Source: Bacteroidota bacterium
Lineage (GTDB): Bacteria; Bacteroidota; Bacteroidia; Bacteroidales; JAGONC01
DNA: 64,000 nt
Assembly: GCA_026391695.1 (NCBI GenBank)
Contig: JAPLDP010000070.1
Location: 1-64,000 of the forward strand
Direction of reading: 5' to 3'
The notes below the pieces were generated by a model. The model had not been told where the DNA came from and made no database searches. It was given only the letters and a program-made list of their open reading frames with translations. The translations under genes were made by a program, and so were the position numbers. This document shows, piece after piece, positions 44,135 through 52,657 of the stretch (positions within the stretch are counted from its first letter, which is position 1; each line of letters starts with the position of its first letter).

Positions 44135-46195
44135 ATGAACGATTCTCCTTCCCGCTTCAAACGTACGACGATCACTTCTGCACTGCCATATGCCAATGGC
44201 CCCATCCATATAGGTCATCTTGCAGGTGTATATGTCCCGGCCGACATCTATGCCCGCTATCTGCGCTCCAAAGGCCAGCAGGTCATCTATATCGGCGGTT
44301 CTGATGAACATGGCGTACCTATTACCATCAAAGCCCGCCAGGAAGGCATCACGCCGCAGCAGGTCGTCGACAGGTACCATGTCATGATTAAGGATTCTTT
44401 TGAGAAATTCGGCATATCCTTCGATATCTACTCGAGGACTTCAAATCAGATTCACCATGAAACCGCCTCTGAATTTTTTCTGACCCTTTATAATAAAGGT
44501 GAATTTATTGAAAAAACTTCATTACAATATTATGATGAGGAGCACCAGCAATTCCTGGCCGACCGTTACATCACCGGTACCTGTCCGCATTGTGGAAATG
44601 ACAAAGCCTATGGTGACCAATGCGAGAACTGCGGCACTTCCTTAAATGCCACCGACCTGATTAATCCGAAGTCTGCTCTCAGCGGCAATATTCCGGTGAT
44701 GAAAGAAACAAAACATTGGTTTTTGCCTCTCGATAAATATGAGGGCTGGCTGAAAAAATGGATCCTCGAAGACCACAAAGATGACTGGAAAATCAATGTC
44801 TATGGACAGTGTAAATCATGGCTCGATCAGGGTTTGCAACCCAGGGCTGTCACACGCGACCTTGACTGGGGTGTGAAGGTGCCTCTGCCCGGCACCGAAG
44901 GCAAGGTTCTCTATGTCTGGTTCGATGCACCCATTGGGTATATCTCCGCCACCAGGGAGTGGGCCCGGGAACATGACCAGAATTGGGAACTGTGGTGGAA
45001 AGACAAGGAAACTCGGCTCCTCCACTTCATCGGAAAAGATAACATCGTCTTCCATTGCATCATCTTCCCGGCTATGCTGAAAGAAGAGGGAACATATATC
45101 CTGCCCGACAATGTCCCCGCTTTTGAGTTTATGAACCTCGAAAACGACAAGATATCCACGTCACGGAACTGGGCTGTGTGGCTGCATGAATATCTGGAGG
45201 AATTTCCCGGCAAACAGGATGTACTCAGGTATGTCCTCACGACCAATGCTCCCGAAACAAAAGACAACGACTTCACATGGAAAGATTTCCAGGCACGTAA
45301 CAACAATGAACTTCTATCCATCTTTGGCAACTTCGTTAACCGGACCATGGTGCTGGCATTCAAGTTCTTTGAGGGTAAGACACCGGAAATATCCACTATG
45401 ACCGACCTGGATAAAAATGTGCTGTCAGAAATACCGGAGTTCCCGGCTAGGATCGGCGACAGCCTCGATCGTTTCCGGTTCCGCGAAGCACTCAGCGAAA
45501 TGATGAACCTGGCCCGTCTGGGTAATAAATACCTCACTGATGCCGAACCATGGAAACTCATTAAAACCGACGAAGAACGGGTAAAAACCATCCTTAACAT
45601 CTCATTGCAGATATGCGCCAATCTGGCTGTGCTGGCAGCTCCATTTCTCCCCTTCACAGCGAAAAAAATGGTGAAGATGCTGAATCTGCCCGATCTGAAA
45701 TGGGACAACGCCGGTGCCACCGATCTATTGAGTCCCGGTCACATGCTGAAAACACCGGAATATTTATTTGAAAAAATTGAAGACAGTGTCATTGAAAAAC
45801 AGGTGAAAAAACTTATGGACACCAAAATACAGAATGCTGCTGCAGCCAGTAAGCTGCCATCGCAAAAGGAGATCATCGCCTATGATGACTTTGCGAAAAT
45901 TGATATCCGGGTCTCCACCATCCTTGAAGCTGAGCGGGTGCCGAAATCCGATAAGCTGATGAAGCTGAAGGTCGATACCGGCATTGACCAGAGGACGGTT
46001 GTTGCCGGCATTGCAGCACAGTTCTGCCCCGAAAATATCATCGGTAAACAGGTTCTTATCCTGGTCAACCTGGCACCACGGCCTTTACGTGGCATCGAAT
46101 CGCAGGGCATGATTCTTATGGCTGAGAATACTGATGGCACGCTGAGCCTGATAGGCCCGGAGGGGAAATTTGACAATGGAAGCCCGGTCAAATAA
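44135..46195 (+). CDS. metG: Methionyl-tRNA synthetase
   Basis: The 686-residue protein is a complete MetG. It has the HIGH motif ([13 protein letters not shown]), a zinc knuckle with [17 protein letters not shown], a variant KMSKS loop (NDKISTSRN), the anticodon-binding domain, and a C-terminal EMAP/tRNA-binding domain from about residue 585 ([32 protein letters not shown]) that helps dimerisation and tRNA capture. It charges initiator and elongator tRNA-Met. It is the last housekeeping protein gene before the tRNA-Arg integration hotspot. Confidence 0.96.
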   Translation: MNDSPSRFKRTTITSALPYANGPIHIGHLAGVYVPADIYARYLRSKGQQVIYIGGSDEHGVPITIKARQEGITPQQVVDRYHVMIKDSFEKFGISFDIYSRTSNQIHHETASEFFLTLYNKGEFIEKTSLQYYDEEHQQFLADRYITGTCPHCGNDKAYGDQCENCGTSLNATDLINPKSALSGNIPVMKETKHWFLPLDKYEGWLKKWILEDHKDDWKINVYGQCKSWLDQGLQPRAVTRDLDWGVKVPLPGTEGKVLYVWFDAPIGYISATREWAREHDQNWELWWKDKETRLLHFIGKDNIVFHCIIFPAMLKEEGTYILPDNVPAFEFMNLENDKISTSRNWAVWLHEYLEEFPGKQDVLRYVLTTNAPETKDNDFTWKDFQARNNNELLSIFGNFVNRTMVLAFKFFEGKTPEISTMTDLDKNVLSEIPEFPARIGDSLDRFRFREALSEMMNLARLGNKYLTDAEPWKLIKTDEERVKTILNISLQICANLAVLAAPFLPFTAKKMVKMLNLPDLKWDNAGATDLLSPGHMLKTPEYLFEKIEDSVIEKQVKKLMDTKIQNAAAASKLPSQKEIIAYDDFAKIDIRVSTILEAERVPKSDKLMKLKVDTGIDQRTVVAGIAAQFCPENIIGKQVLILVNLAPRPLRGIESQGMILMAENTDGTLSLIGPEGKFDNGSPVK

Positions 46196-46329
46196 TCAAT
46201 GATCAATGACCAAGGATCAATGATCATTGAGTGGTAGTATCATCTTAGAGTGTTAATTTGTCAATATACCAGTGAATGGACAAACAGAATCTCGAAACTC
46301 TCTGTGTTTCATTTCTGAATAAAACTTAA

Positions 46330-46337
46330 TACCTTTG
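46330..46337 (+). promoter_or_regulatory. -7 box of tRNA-Arg
   Basis: TACCTTTG matches TAnnTTTG, 76 bp before the tRNA 5' end. The stretch between (46345-46410) is low-complexity (aaattttcaaatt, ctaattgactaattg) and noncoding, as is the tcaatgatcaatgaccaagg repeat at 46195-46228. Confidence 0.5.
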
Positions 46338-46413
46338 CACTCCGGTATAAAAAACCATTTTCAAATTTTCAAATTAACTAATTGACTAATTGTCTAATTA
46401 GCACATTGAAACC

Positions 46414-46485
46414 GGCCCTATAGTTCAATGGATAGAACGGAAGTTTCCTAAACTTTAAATCCAGGTTCGATCCCTGGTGGGGCTA
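46414..46485 (+). tRNA. tRNA-Arg (anticodon CCU)
   Basis: The 72-nt cloverleaf folds cleanly: acceptor GGCCCTA/TGGGGCT (first pair G-T), D-stem GTTC/GAAC, anticodon stem GAAGT/ACTTT with loop TTCCTAA, and T-stem CCAGG/CCTGG with loop TTCGATC. Anticodon CCT reads AGG arginine codons. CCA is not encoded. The 3' end from 46472 onward is the attachment core that is repeated at 54146 and 62949, so integration reconstitutes the gene and leaves it intact. Confidence 0.95.
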
Positions 46486-46488
46486 CAA
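46472..46488 (+). other. Attachment core, copy 1 (in the tRNA 3' end)
   Basis: The 17-bp core ccctggtggggctacaa covers the T-stem 3' arm and the acceptor of tRNA-Arg. Identical copies lie at 54146-54162 and 62949-62965. Copy 1 is the attachment site within the functional tRNA gene. The match between copies 1 and 2 extends further left imperfectly (AGGTT shared). Confidence 0.88.
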
Positions 46489-46499
46489 GTATTAAATAG

Positions 46500-46538
46500 A
46501 AAACCATGTATTACAGGTTGTTAACACATGGTTTTTTT
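46500..46538 (+). terminator. Intrinsic terminator right after att copy 1
   Basis: AAACCATGT (46501-46509) pairs with ACATGGTTT (46526-46534), 16-nt loop, followed by T-rich sequence (46532-46538). It can terminate tRNA-Arg transcription, and it is brought by island 1. Confidence 0.7.
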
Positions 46539-46541
46539 ATG

Positions 46542-46561
46542 AGGTGACGTAAAAGGTGACG
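46542..46561 (+). repeat. Paired AGGTGACG repeats, left end of island 1
   Basis: AGGTGACGtaaaAGGTGACG: two 8-bp direct repeats with a 12-bp period, 53 bp from the att core. The same 8-mer pair with the same period occurs at 53997-54016, at the other end of the island. This is the pattern expected for integrase arm-type binding sites. Confidence 0.6.
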
Positions 46562-46659
46562 AAATAACCCTTTTATTCGTTTATATCGACTTTCGTTGTG
46601 GAGGTAATAATATCGATTATTTGAAGGGGATCGTTTATTATAGGTCTTTATTTTAAGTC

Positions 46660-47337
46660 TTAATAGTATTCTATTTCACGCTCTGAAATTTCTGTCAGTT
46701 TATTATCCATAAACTTTATTTTTCTTAGCCAGTTGCCTGTTTTATCGTACTCATCATACTTGTATGTCAATTTAGCGTCAAAATTACCATCTGAGTTATA
46801 CCGATTTGTCTCGATCAGGTTTCCCTTGTCATCATACTTGTAAGTCACTTTCATCTTTAAGCTACCATCTGGGTTATAATCGTTTACCTCTGTCAAGTTT
46901 CCTTTATCATCATATTTATAAATCCATTTAGAATCTAATTTACCGTCCGAGCTATAACTGTTCCCCTCTGTTGCGTTTCCCTTGTCATTATATTTGTAAA
47001 TCCTTTTAGAGCTTAAGCTACCGTCTGAGTTATAAACGTTTACCTCTGTCTCGTTTCCCTTGTCATCATACTTTGAAGTCCATTTATATTCTAAGCTACC
47101 GTCTGAGCTATACCGGTTCCCCTGTGTCATGTTTCCCTTGTCATCATATTTGTAAGTATGTTTAGCGTTTAAACTATCCGTCTGAGCTTCACCAAATTTT
47201 TCAACGGCAGAATACTCATACTCTGTAATAGTACTTACCTTCCCCTTTATATTGTCACGTGATAGGGAGTTTTCAACCTTTTTCCCTGTGCAAGAGCATA
47301 GAAAAAGAATAACAATAATTAGTGTTAGTGTTTTCAT
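46660..47337 (-). CDS. Repetitive lipoprotein with YD-like repeats
   Basis: The 225-residue product begins with a lipoprotein signal (LTLIIVILFLCS-Cys is at about residue 15) and then contains about six imperfect repeats of some 24 residues with the pattern YKYDDKGNxTExNxYxxDG. The pattern recalls RHS/YD repeats that form beta-structure, but no toxin domain follows. The repeats are also similar at the DNA level, so recent duplication is likely. It is cargo at the left end of island 1, on the same strand as the TPR gene to its right. Function unknown. Confidence 0.7.
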   Translation of the reverse strand: MKTLTLIIVILFLCSCTGKKVENSLSRDNIKGKVSTITEYEYSAVEKFGEAQTDSLNAKHTYKYDDKGNMTQGNRYSSDGSLEYKWTSKYDDKGNETEVNVYNSDGSLSSKRIYKYNDKGNATEGNSYSSDGKLDSKWIYKYDDKGNLTEVNDYNPDGSLKMKVTYKYDDKGNLIETNRYNSDGNFDAKLTYKYDEYDKTGNWLRKIKFMDNKLTEISEREIEYY

Positions 47338-47416
47338 ATTAGCTCGTCGGTGGTGTTTATTCTGTCTATATTACTCACTTTCTACTTCAGAAATGTAACA
47401 TTTATAAAAGTTCATA

Positions 47417-48739
47417 TTATTTGTTGCAAAGTTCCTTAATGGCATCATAAGCGCTTTCATCTCCTAATTCTCCAGCTTTACTAAGGTCTAAACATCCGTT
47501 ATCTTTATCACCTGAAAATATTTTAGCGAGTCCTCTACCAAGATAGGCCTTTGCATCCTGTGGATTAATCTCAATAGCCTCGCTGTAATCTGCTATAGCT
47601 CCTTTGTAGTCTTTCAGGTTGTATTTAGCGTTTCCTCTATTGTCAAAGGCTTCTGCATCCTGTGGATTAATTTCAATAGCCTTGTTGTAATCTGCTATGG
47701 CTCCGCTGTAGTCTTTTAAATCAGCTTTAGCGTTTCCTCTATTAAAATAGGCCTTTGCATACTGAGGATTAATGTCTATAGCCTTGTTGTAATCAGCTAT
47801 AGCTCCGCTGTAGTCTCCTAAATTCGTTTTAGCGTTTCCTCTATTGTTATAGGCAGTTGCATCCTGTGGATTAATTTCAATAGCCTTGCTGTAATCTGCT
47901 ATTTCTCCGCTATAGTCTCCTAAATTCGCTTTAGCGACTCCTCTATTCAAATAGGCCTCTGCATCCTGTGGACTAATCTCAATAGCCTTGCTGTAATCTG
48001 CTATAGCTTCGCTGTAGTCTTGCAGGCCATCTTTAGCGACTCCTCTATTATAATATGCCGCTGCAAACTGTGGATTAATGTCTATAGCCATGTTATAATC
48101 AGCTATAGCTTCGCTGTAGTCTCCTAAATTCGCTTTAAAGGCTCCTCTATTATTATAAGCCGCTGCAAACTGTGGATTAATCTCTATAGCCTCGTTGTAA
48201 TCTGCTATTTCTCCGCTGTAATCTTGCAGGCCATCATTAGCGAGTCCTCTATTATAATAGGCTTCTGCATATTTTGGATTAATCTCAATAGCCTTGTTGT
48301 AATCTACTATGGCTCCACTGTAGTCTTTTAAATTCGCTCTAGTGCTACCTCTATTATAATAGGCCTCTGCAAACTGTGGATTAATCTCAATAGCCTTATT
48401 GTAATCTGCTATGGCTCCGCTGTAATCTCCTAAATTCGCTTTAGCGTTTCCTCTATTGTCATAGGCTGTTGGATCCTGTGGATTAATCTCAATGGCCTTG
48501 CTGTAATCTGCTATGGCTCCGTCGTAGTCTTTTAAATCAGCTTTAGCGTTTCCTCTATTAAAATAGGCCATTGCATCCTGTGGATTAATTTCAATAGCCT
48601 TGTTGTAATCTGCTATGGCTCCGCTGTAGTCTTCTAATTCAGCTTTAGCGTTTCCTCTATTATAATATTCCTTTTCTGTTTGGTGGCAACTTGTTAAAAT
48701 AATCAAAAGACTAAAAATTATAATGGTTGTAGTTTTCAT
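47417..48739 (-). CDS. TPR lipoprotein with a nearly perfect 34-residue repeat array
   Basis: The 440-residue protein has a lipoprotein signal (IIIFSLLIILTS-Cys) followed by eleven full 34-residue TPR units and a degenerate last one. The units are close copies of YNNRGNAKANLGDYSGAIAD plus YNKAIEINPQ. At the DNA level they form a tandem array of 102-bp repeats from about 47560 to 48670. This points to recent amplification and probably to length variation between strains. TPR solenoids bind proteins; the binding target is unknown. It resembles the protein at 394-1161. It is cargo of island 1. Confidence 0.85.
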   Translation of the reverse strand: MKTTTIIIFSLLIILTSCHQTEKEYYNRGNAKAELEDYSGAIADYNKAIEINPQDAMAYFNRGNAKADLKDYDGAIADYSKAIEINPQDPTAYDNRGNAKANLGDYSGAIADYNKAIEINPQFAEAYYNRGSTRANLKDYSGAIVDYNKAIEINPKYAEAYYNRGLANDGLQDYSGEIADYNEAIEINPQFAAAYNNRGAFKANLGDYSEAIADYNMAIDINPQFAAAYYNRGVAKDGLQDYSEAIADYSKAIEISPQDAEAYLNRGVAKANLGDYSGEIADYSKAIEINPQDATAYNNRGNAKTNLGDYSGAIADYNKAIDINPQYAKAYFNRGNAKADLKDYSGAIADYNKAIEINPQDAEAFDNRGNAKYNLKDYKGAIADYSEAIEINPQDAKAYLGRGLAKIFSGDKDNGCLDLSKAGELGDESAYDAIKELCNK

Positions 48740-49092
48740 TTTTGATTAATTAAATAGGTTATGTTTTATTTAAAAACTCCCTGATATTATTCTCAGTAAT
48801 TAGTATAGACCTCCCTATTCTCTGGCTCCTTAGACTCCTCTGTTTCATTCAGTCTGTTAGGTTACTCCGTATGTCGTCTGCCTATTCTGTACAAATAAGG
48901 ATCAATATCTAAGGTGGTTTTCTTAATCATTTGTGATATAAAGATAGCTTGATTTTCTGCTATTTGTATATTTTTTAAATGTTTACATTTTTTATTTTCT
49001 GGTACTCTTTCAAAATTTTATCAGTTCTTCCAATATCATTACCCTGGCATAGAGTCATATTTTCCCTTTTTCTGGATTAACATAAAAAGGCT

Positions 49093-49212
49093 ATGAACAA
49101 TAAAGAATTCTTGTATGACTTGGAATGGTGGTATCAAAAAAAGGAATCCTTTGAATTACGAGAGCAACTGAAAGATATTATTTATCAAAGCAAAAAATTT
49201 AATCCTTTTTAA
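49093..49212 (+). CDS. Very small hypothetical protein (39 aa)
   Basis: An ATG with aaaagg a few bases upstream opens a 39-codon frame rich in aromatic and charged residues (it contains DLEWWYQKKESFELREQL). It lies alone in an otherwise empty stretch of island 1. The length and sequence recall small Bacteroidota proteins, but I do not recognise it and it could be chance. Confidence 0.3.
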   Translation: MNNKEFLYDLEWWYQKKESFELREQLKDIIYQSKKFNPF

Positions 49213-49705
49213 AAGAAATTCACCTAGCCAACTAAGCATTTTTTTCTGAACGAATCGAGCTCTACACTTAATAGTTAATTACGAGTGTCAGATTTTCAAT
49301 TCCGAAAGTATTTTTACGAACCCGCCTGGCATCAATTATTTATTAAAAGTGCAAATATCTTCTGATAAATCGAATTAAATGAAGTGGGATGTTGAGGGTA
49401 ATATCTTTTAAAGCATAACTCATGATTTTGATTTGTAAAAAAAATTCGGAATATATTATATAGCAAGGTATCCGTGATGATGTTTATCCATCTATAATAA
49501 GCAAATGTGCTTCAAAAGTGCCGGAGTACTGTATAAATCTCATGCATTACTTATATAATATGTGCATACAGGATTTTACAAACGTGTTCTATAACAATCA
49601 AAAATCAGATGATATAGCAACTCCTATACGGAGTGATATGAAAACTCGATACAGGGAGCAATAATTAAGTAATATTCCATATTATTCATTATGTAAATAA
49701 AGGAA

Positions 49706-49823
49706 ATGCAAGAAAATCAATGTTTTCTTAACAACATTATTAATAGTGCAAGTTTTATCGAGTATTCTTGCATTTATCATTATCCTTAATTAAAAAAGCA
49801 AATAAATGCACGTATTCTTGCAT
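49706..49823. repeat. Iteron-like TTCTTGCAT repeats
   Basis: The 9-mer occurs inverted at 49706-49714 and direct at 49765-49773 and 49815-49823. The two direct copies share 12 bp (GTATTCTTGCAT at 49762 and 49812) exactly 50 bp apart, and are followed by similar sequence (TATCATTAT / TATTATCATA). They lie in AT-rich DNA beside the replication gene region, so an origin or transfer role is possible. Confidence 0.4.
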
Positions 49824-49920
49824 CTATTATCATACTCTTTCGTGATGATCTCCTCACAAAAACCGGAAACCTCAACTTTTGAGTTGTCTTGAAAATAACA
49901 TGGGGTGGCAAAATCAGAAA

Positions 49921-50028
49921 TTACTCTAATTCTTTGGCAATGATTCTCTTTAAAATTGCTCTCATTTCTTTTGTTAATAGGTCAGGCGTGCCTTGCTCCC
50001 TGCCTCCTGTTTTTTCCCCCTTTGCCAT
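49921..50028 (-). CDS. Small basic mobile-element protein (35 aa)
   Basis: Read leftward from the ATG at 50028, the frame encodes MAKGEKTGGREQGTPDLLTK and continues with EMRAILKRIIAKELE before the stop at 49921. The GRxxGTPxxLTKE-x(2)-I/L-x(3)-I pattern is a small protein often found in Bacteroidota phages and integrative elements (recalled, not searched). It sits 49 bp downstream of the replication initiator on the same strand and is probably co-transcribed with it. Function unknown; the basic start suggests nucleic-acid or protein binding. Confidence 0.6.
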   Translation of the reverse strand: MAKGEKTGGREQGTPDLLTKEMRAILKRIIAKELE

Positions 50029-50077
50029 TTTTCGTCTATTTTATTCTACTTTAGATAGTACCCGGTACAAAATACAG

Positions 50078-51439
50078 TTAATATTGGTTTGCAGCTTGCA
50101 GGACAATGTATGGATCAGAGGCAAACAATGCATCTTTATTCAATCGTTTGATCCGGTTCGTTAAATTGTTGTGAGGATTGTATTTTGAATTCCTAATGTT
50201 ATGAGCGATCCGATAACAAACTTCAGCAAATTCTAAATTTGTTTTTTGGGGTAAGAATTTTTCGTAGAGGAAATAAAACGTTTTTTTGTCAATGAAAAAA
50301 ATCCTTCGTACACTTTGTTCACTTAATGAATGGCTGCCTGATTTCTGATCAGAAATATTAATTCCGGTGACCTGACAAATACGTACTTCTGTTGAGATGT
50401 AATTTTGGCAATCTGATCCTATAGTCAAGATATTAATTTGCCGAAAAACTGGTTTTCTAAATTGTCTTAAAAAGTCGGTTAATTTGCCGGATATTTCATT
50501 ATCAACAGTCAATAATTTATCCCACTTATTAAGGATCATCTCCGAAATTTCAGTCTGTAAATTCCTGTTTGAATATTTTTGAATGATTTTTATAAATCTT
50601 TCCCGGGTGTAGTCATAAATATTTCTACGTCTTTGATAATTTGGATCATCTTTTCTTTGTGGGAATTTCTTACTATCCGGTTTGAGTTGTTCCCAATACC
50701 GGGGATTCCTGCCATTAGTTAAAATTTGCCCTTCTGTTGCGTTTATTTGTTCTGGGTCAATACCTGGATCATCTATTAGCAATTCATTGAATATGGTCAC
50801 CAAAATTGCCCCTAATTGTCTCAATTTGGATATGTTCAACAAGTCTGCAAGGGTTCGGATTCCTACTTTTGAAACATATTCCATTTTTATTACTTTGATT
50901 TCAAAGCGGAGGGTGTTAATCGGTGGTAACGGGTGTTTCCCTTTAGCTAATGCCCATGAATATTTGTCGTATATTTTGATATAATATTGTTGGTGAGTGA
51001 ATTCTACAAAATACCCTTTCCCATTAAAAGTTTGAATATTTGGAAAACTTCCTCTATGAGAAATTATTCTTTGAATAAATTGTCTGGGAGTGATAGGGAT
51101 TTCTAAATTAACGGCAAATTCTATATTTTGTATTATTGTCTGGTATGGATTCAAATTGAATTCTGTAAACAGGTCAATTATAAAACCTAATAATTCTGAA
51201 AAATAAAAATCATTATCGTTGCGGTTGTATTTGTATTTATGCGGACTGCCGGAGATCAGAACGGTATGACGGTTAATAATTTTAAACGTCAAGTTCCGGT
51301 ATTTAACAGGATTGTATCCTTTATGTTCACCTGAATTTTCATCCATAATAGCCTGTGAGGGGAAATTCAGAGTTCCGTTATTTTTCAAGCTATCAGTAAA
51401 ATTCTGATCCCGAATAACTATTTTTATGAAGTCAATCAC
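50078..51439 (-). CDS. Probable rolling-circle replication initiator (phage II/X or Rep_trans-like)
   Basis: The 453-residue protein carries segments that recall replication initiators of small Bacteroidota elements: VLISGSPHKYKYNRNDNDF early on, YYIKIYDKYSWA in the middle (KxYDK, as in phage gpII/X) and LRFEIKV after it. The gene starts with GTG at 51439, preceded by a good Shine-Dalgarno (GGAGG). It lies between an excisionase-like gene and a small basic protein, a common order in integrative elements that replicate after excision. The catalytic tyrosine cannot be assigned with certainty. The assignment is by motif memory only. Confidence 0.55.
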   Translation of the reverse strand: MIDFIKIVIRDQNFTDSLKNNGTLNFPSQAIMDENSGEHKGYNPVKYRNLTFKIINRHTVLISGSPHKYKYNRNDNDFYFSELLGFIIDLFTEFNLNPYQTIIQNIEFAVNLEIPITPRQFIQRIISHRGSFPNIQTFNGKGYFVEFTHQQYYIKIYDKYSWALAKGKHPLPPINTLRFEIKVIKMEYVSKVGIRTLADLLNISKLRQLGAILVTIFNELLIDDPGIDPEQINATEGQILTNGRNPRYWEQLKPDSKKFPQRKDDPNYQRRRNIYDYTRERFIKIIQKYSNRNLQTEISEMILNKWDKLLTVDNEISGKLTDFLRQFRKPVFRQINILTIGSDCQNYISTEVRICQVTGINISDQKSGSHSLSEQSVRRIFFIDKKTFYFLYEKFLPQKTNLEFAEVCYRIAHNIRNSKYNPHNNLTNRIKRLNKDALFASDPYIVLQAANQY

Positions 51440-51512
51440 TATCTTTGTACCTCCACATTAGACATTTGCCAGTGTGGTTTGAACACACGAAGGGGGCGGA
51501 AACGCTCCTTTT
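51440..51512 (+). ncRNA. Possible counter-transcribed RNA opposite the rep leader
   Basis: On the plus strand, TATCTTTG (51440-51447) matches the -7 consensus and is followed about 45 bp later by a terminator-like hairpin: GGGGCG (51493-51498), GAAA tetraloop, CGCTCC (51503-51508), then TTTT. A transcript of about 60 nt would be antisense to the leader of the rep mRNA and cover its ribosome-binding site region. Such antisense RNAs limit Rep synthesis in many plasmids. The box also overlaps the rep Shine-Dalgarno, so it may be coincidence. Confidence 0.3.
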
Positions 51513-51516
51513 GTGG

Positions 51517-51810
51517 TTAATCACGCCGGTATTTTAACGAATGGATTTCTTTGAGTGCTGCCTGAATGTCTTCAGATTTATATCTGATCCTGGAATTTAT
51601 CCGATACCCCTTTAGAATTCCCTTAATTGACCAGTTATGGAGGGTGACCAGTGATATTTGTAAAAGTTTTGCTGCTTCTTTTCGAGTAAGATACCGAGGT
51701 TGTGGAGGTTCGGGAGAAGGGAGCTGTTCCTTTAATCCCTCTTTTAAGGTTTCGGAAATGATCGCCCGGAGTTCATTAACAGATAAATCCGTAATTTGAA
51801 TTGTATTCAT
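51517..51810 (-). CDS. Excisionase-like helix-turn-helix protein (HTH_17)
   Basis: The 97-residue protein has a MerR/excisionase-type winged helix: YLTRKEAAKLLQISLVTLHN followed by WSIKGILKGYRINSRIRY (about residues 40-78). Proteins of this kind either act as excisionases or regulate the replication and excision genes of integrative elements. Its ATG lies directly after an inverted repeat (51811-51840). It is encoded between the integrase side and the rep gene, on the same strand. Confidence 0.8.
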   Translation of the reverse strand: MNTIQITDLSVNELRAIISETLKEGLKEQLPSPEPPQPRYLTRKEAAKLLQISLVTLHNWSIKGILKGYRINSRIRYKSEDIQAALKEIHSLKYRRD

Positions 51811-51840
51811 AGCGACATAATTAATGAATTTAATGTCGCT
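51811..51840 (-). promoter_or_regulatory. Inverted repeat abutting the excisionase-like start codon
   Basis: AGCGACAT (51811-51818) and ATGTCGCT (51833-51840) are perfect 8-bp arms separated by 14 bp. On the transcribed strand the hairpin ends one base before the ATG of the HTH gene. It can be an operator for autoregulation or an RNA hairpin that hides the start. Confidence 0.55.
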
Positions 51841-51909
51841 AAATTATTCTGGTTTTATCGCTCTTTACGATCCGTAAACATTCCGTAAACATTCCGGACT
51901 ATTCACTCT

Positions 51910-52626
51910 TTAGGATAAATCATTAATTTCTGGAATGGTGAATTTTGCTTTTTTAGTTTCTGAAAGATTACATTTCTCTGGATTTATCATATTAATTAAT
52001 GTACCTTCAGTTGTTTTAATATCAAAATATTTAAGACATAATCTTGCACATTTTGTATAATTTATCTCCCCATTATGCAATGGTGGTTCAATAAATCCCT
52101 TAGCTATTAATTCATGAAATAAATATCCAAATACTGAAGGTGTTCCCTTCCATATTATTTTTTCATATTTTGTTGGTTTGTTAGTGGGATTTTCAATTTC
52201 ATTATTTTGTCCGTAAAAATCTCCATTTTTCACCTCTAAAAATTTCCTCTTGTACAATTCATGGTTTTTCAAATTTGATTCAAGTTCCTGCATAGTTTTT
52301 GCATCGGGAAATCCATCCATTAACATTTCCATTTGTTTATCTTCTAATCTATTAATTTCCTTTTCGTAATAAGTTATATTCACAGATATAAAGTCAAGTT
52401 CTGAATCTTTTTCCCATTCTATAAATGTTTTTTGTTCATCTTCTTCCATTAAATTCCCGCTTAATTTTTTTTGAACAATATATAACAAGTGTTCAGTTTT
52501 GTCTGTTAATGGTTTAGCAAGGAATGCAGAAAATATGTTATTAAAAAACTCATTTCTACTTTTTTGGTAAATCCTTTCAAAAGAACTAATGTCAAAGGGT
52601 GTAAGCTGTATTTCACTGTTTTCCAT
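51910..52626 (-). CDS. Hypothetical island protein, weakly RteC-like C-terminus
   Basis: The 238-residue protein is mostly helical and charged. The C-terminal third (KIIWKGTPSVFGYLFHELIA, NYTKCARLCLKYFDIKTTEG, CNLSETKKAKFTIP) has the layout of the C-terminal domain found in RteC-type regulators of Bacteroidota transposons, but the similarity is by eye only. It is encoded 31 bp downstream of the integrase and before the excisionase-like gene. A regulatory role in excision is plausible and unproven. Confidence 0.5.
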   Translation of the reverse strand: MENSEIQLTPFDISSFERIYQKSRNEFFNNIFSAFLAKPLTDKTEHLLYIVQKKLSGNLMEEDEQKTFIEWEKDSELDFISVNITYYEKEINRLEDKQMEMLMDGFPDAKTMQELESNLKNHELYKRKFLEVKNGDFYGQNNEIENPTNKPTKYEKIIWKGTPSVFGYLFHELIAKGFIEPPLHNGEINYTKCARLCLKYFDIKTTEGTLINMINPEKCNLSETKKAKFTIPEINDLS

Positions 52627-52657
52627 AGTATTTATTCTGGTATGAATAATTGATTTA

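Larger units (their letters stand above)
48740..49920. other. Long noncoding stretch of island 1
   Basis: About 1.2 kb of very AT-rich DNA between the cargo genes and the replication gene cluster. The only contents I can support are one tiny open frame (49093-49212) and three copies of TTCTTGCAT (49706-49823), described separately. The rest shows no gene, tRNA or clear hairpin. Confidence 0.5.

Noticed and set aside
44911-45720. Minus-strand open frame of 269 codons inside metG
   Set aside because: It overlaps a certain housekeeping gene, and its serine/arginine-rich sequence is what the antisense of such a gene gives.
47417-48739. Regular 102-bp repeats that could be taken for a CRISPR-like array
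   Set aside because: The whole repeat codes for 34-residue TPR units in one frame; there are no unique spacers.
49889-50164. Plus-strand open frame of 91 codons at the end of the rep gene
   Set aside because: It is antisense to the rep 3' end and to the small basic protein gene and has no family features.
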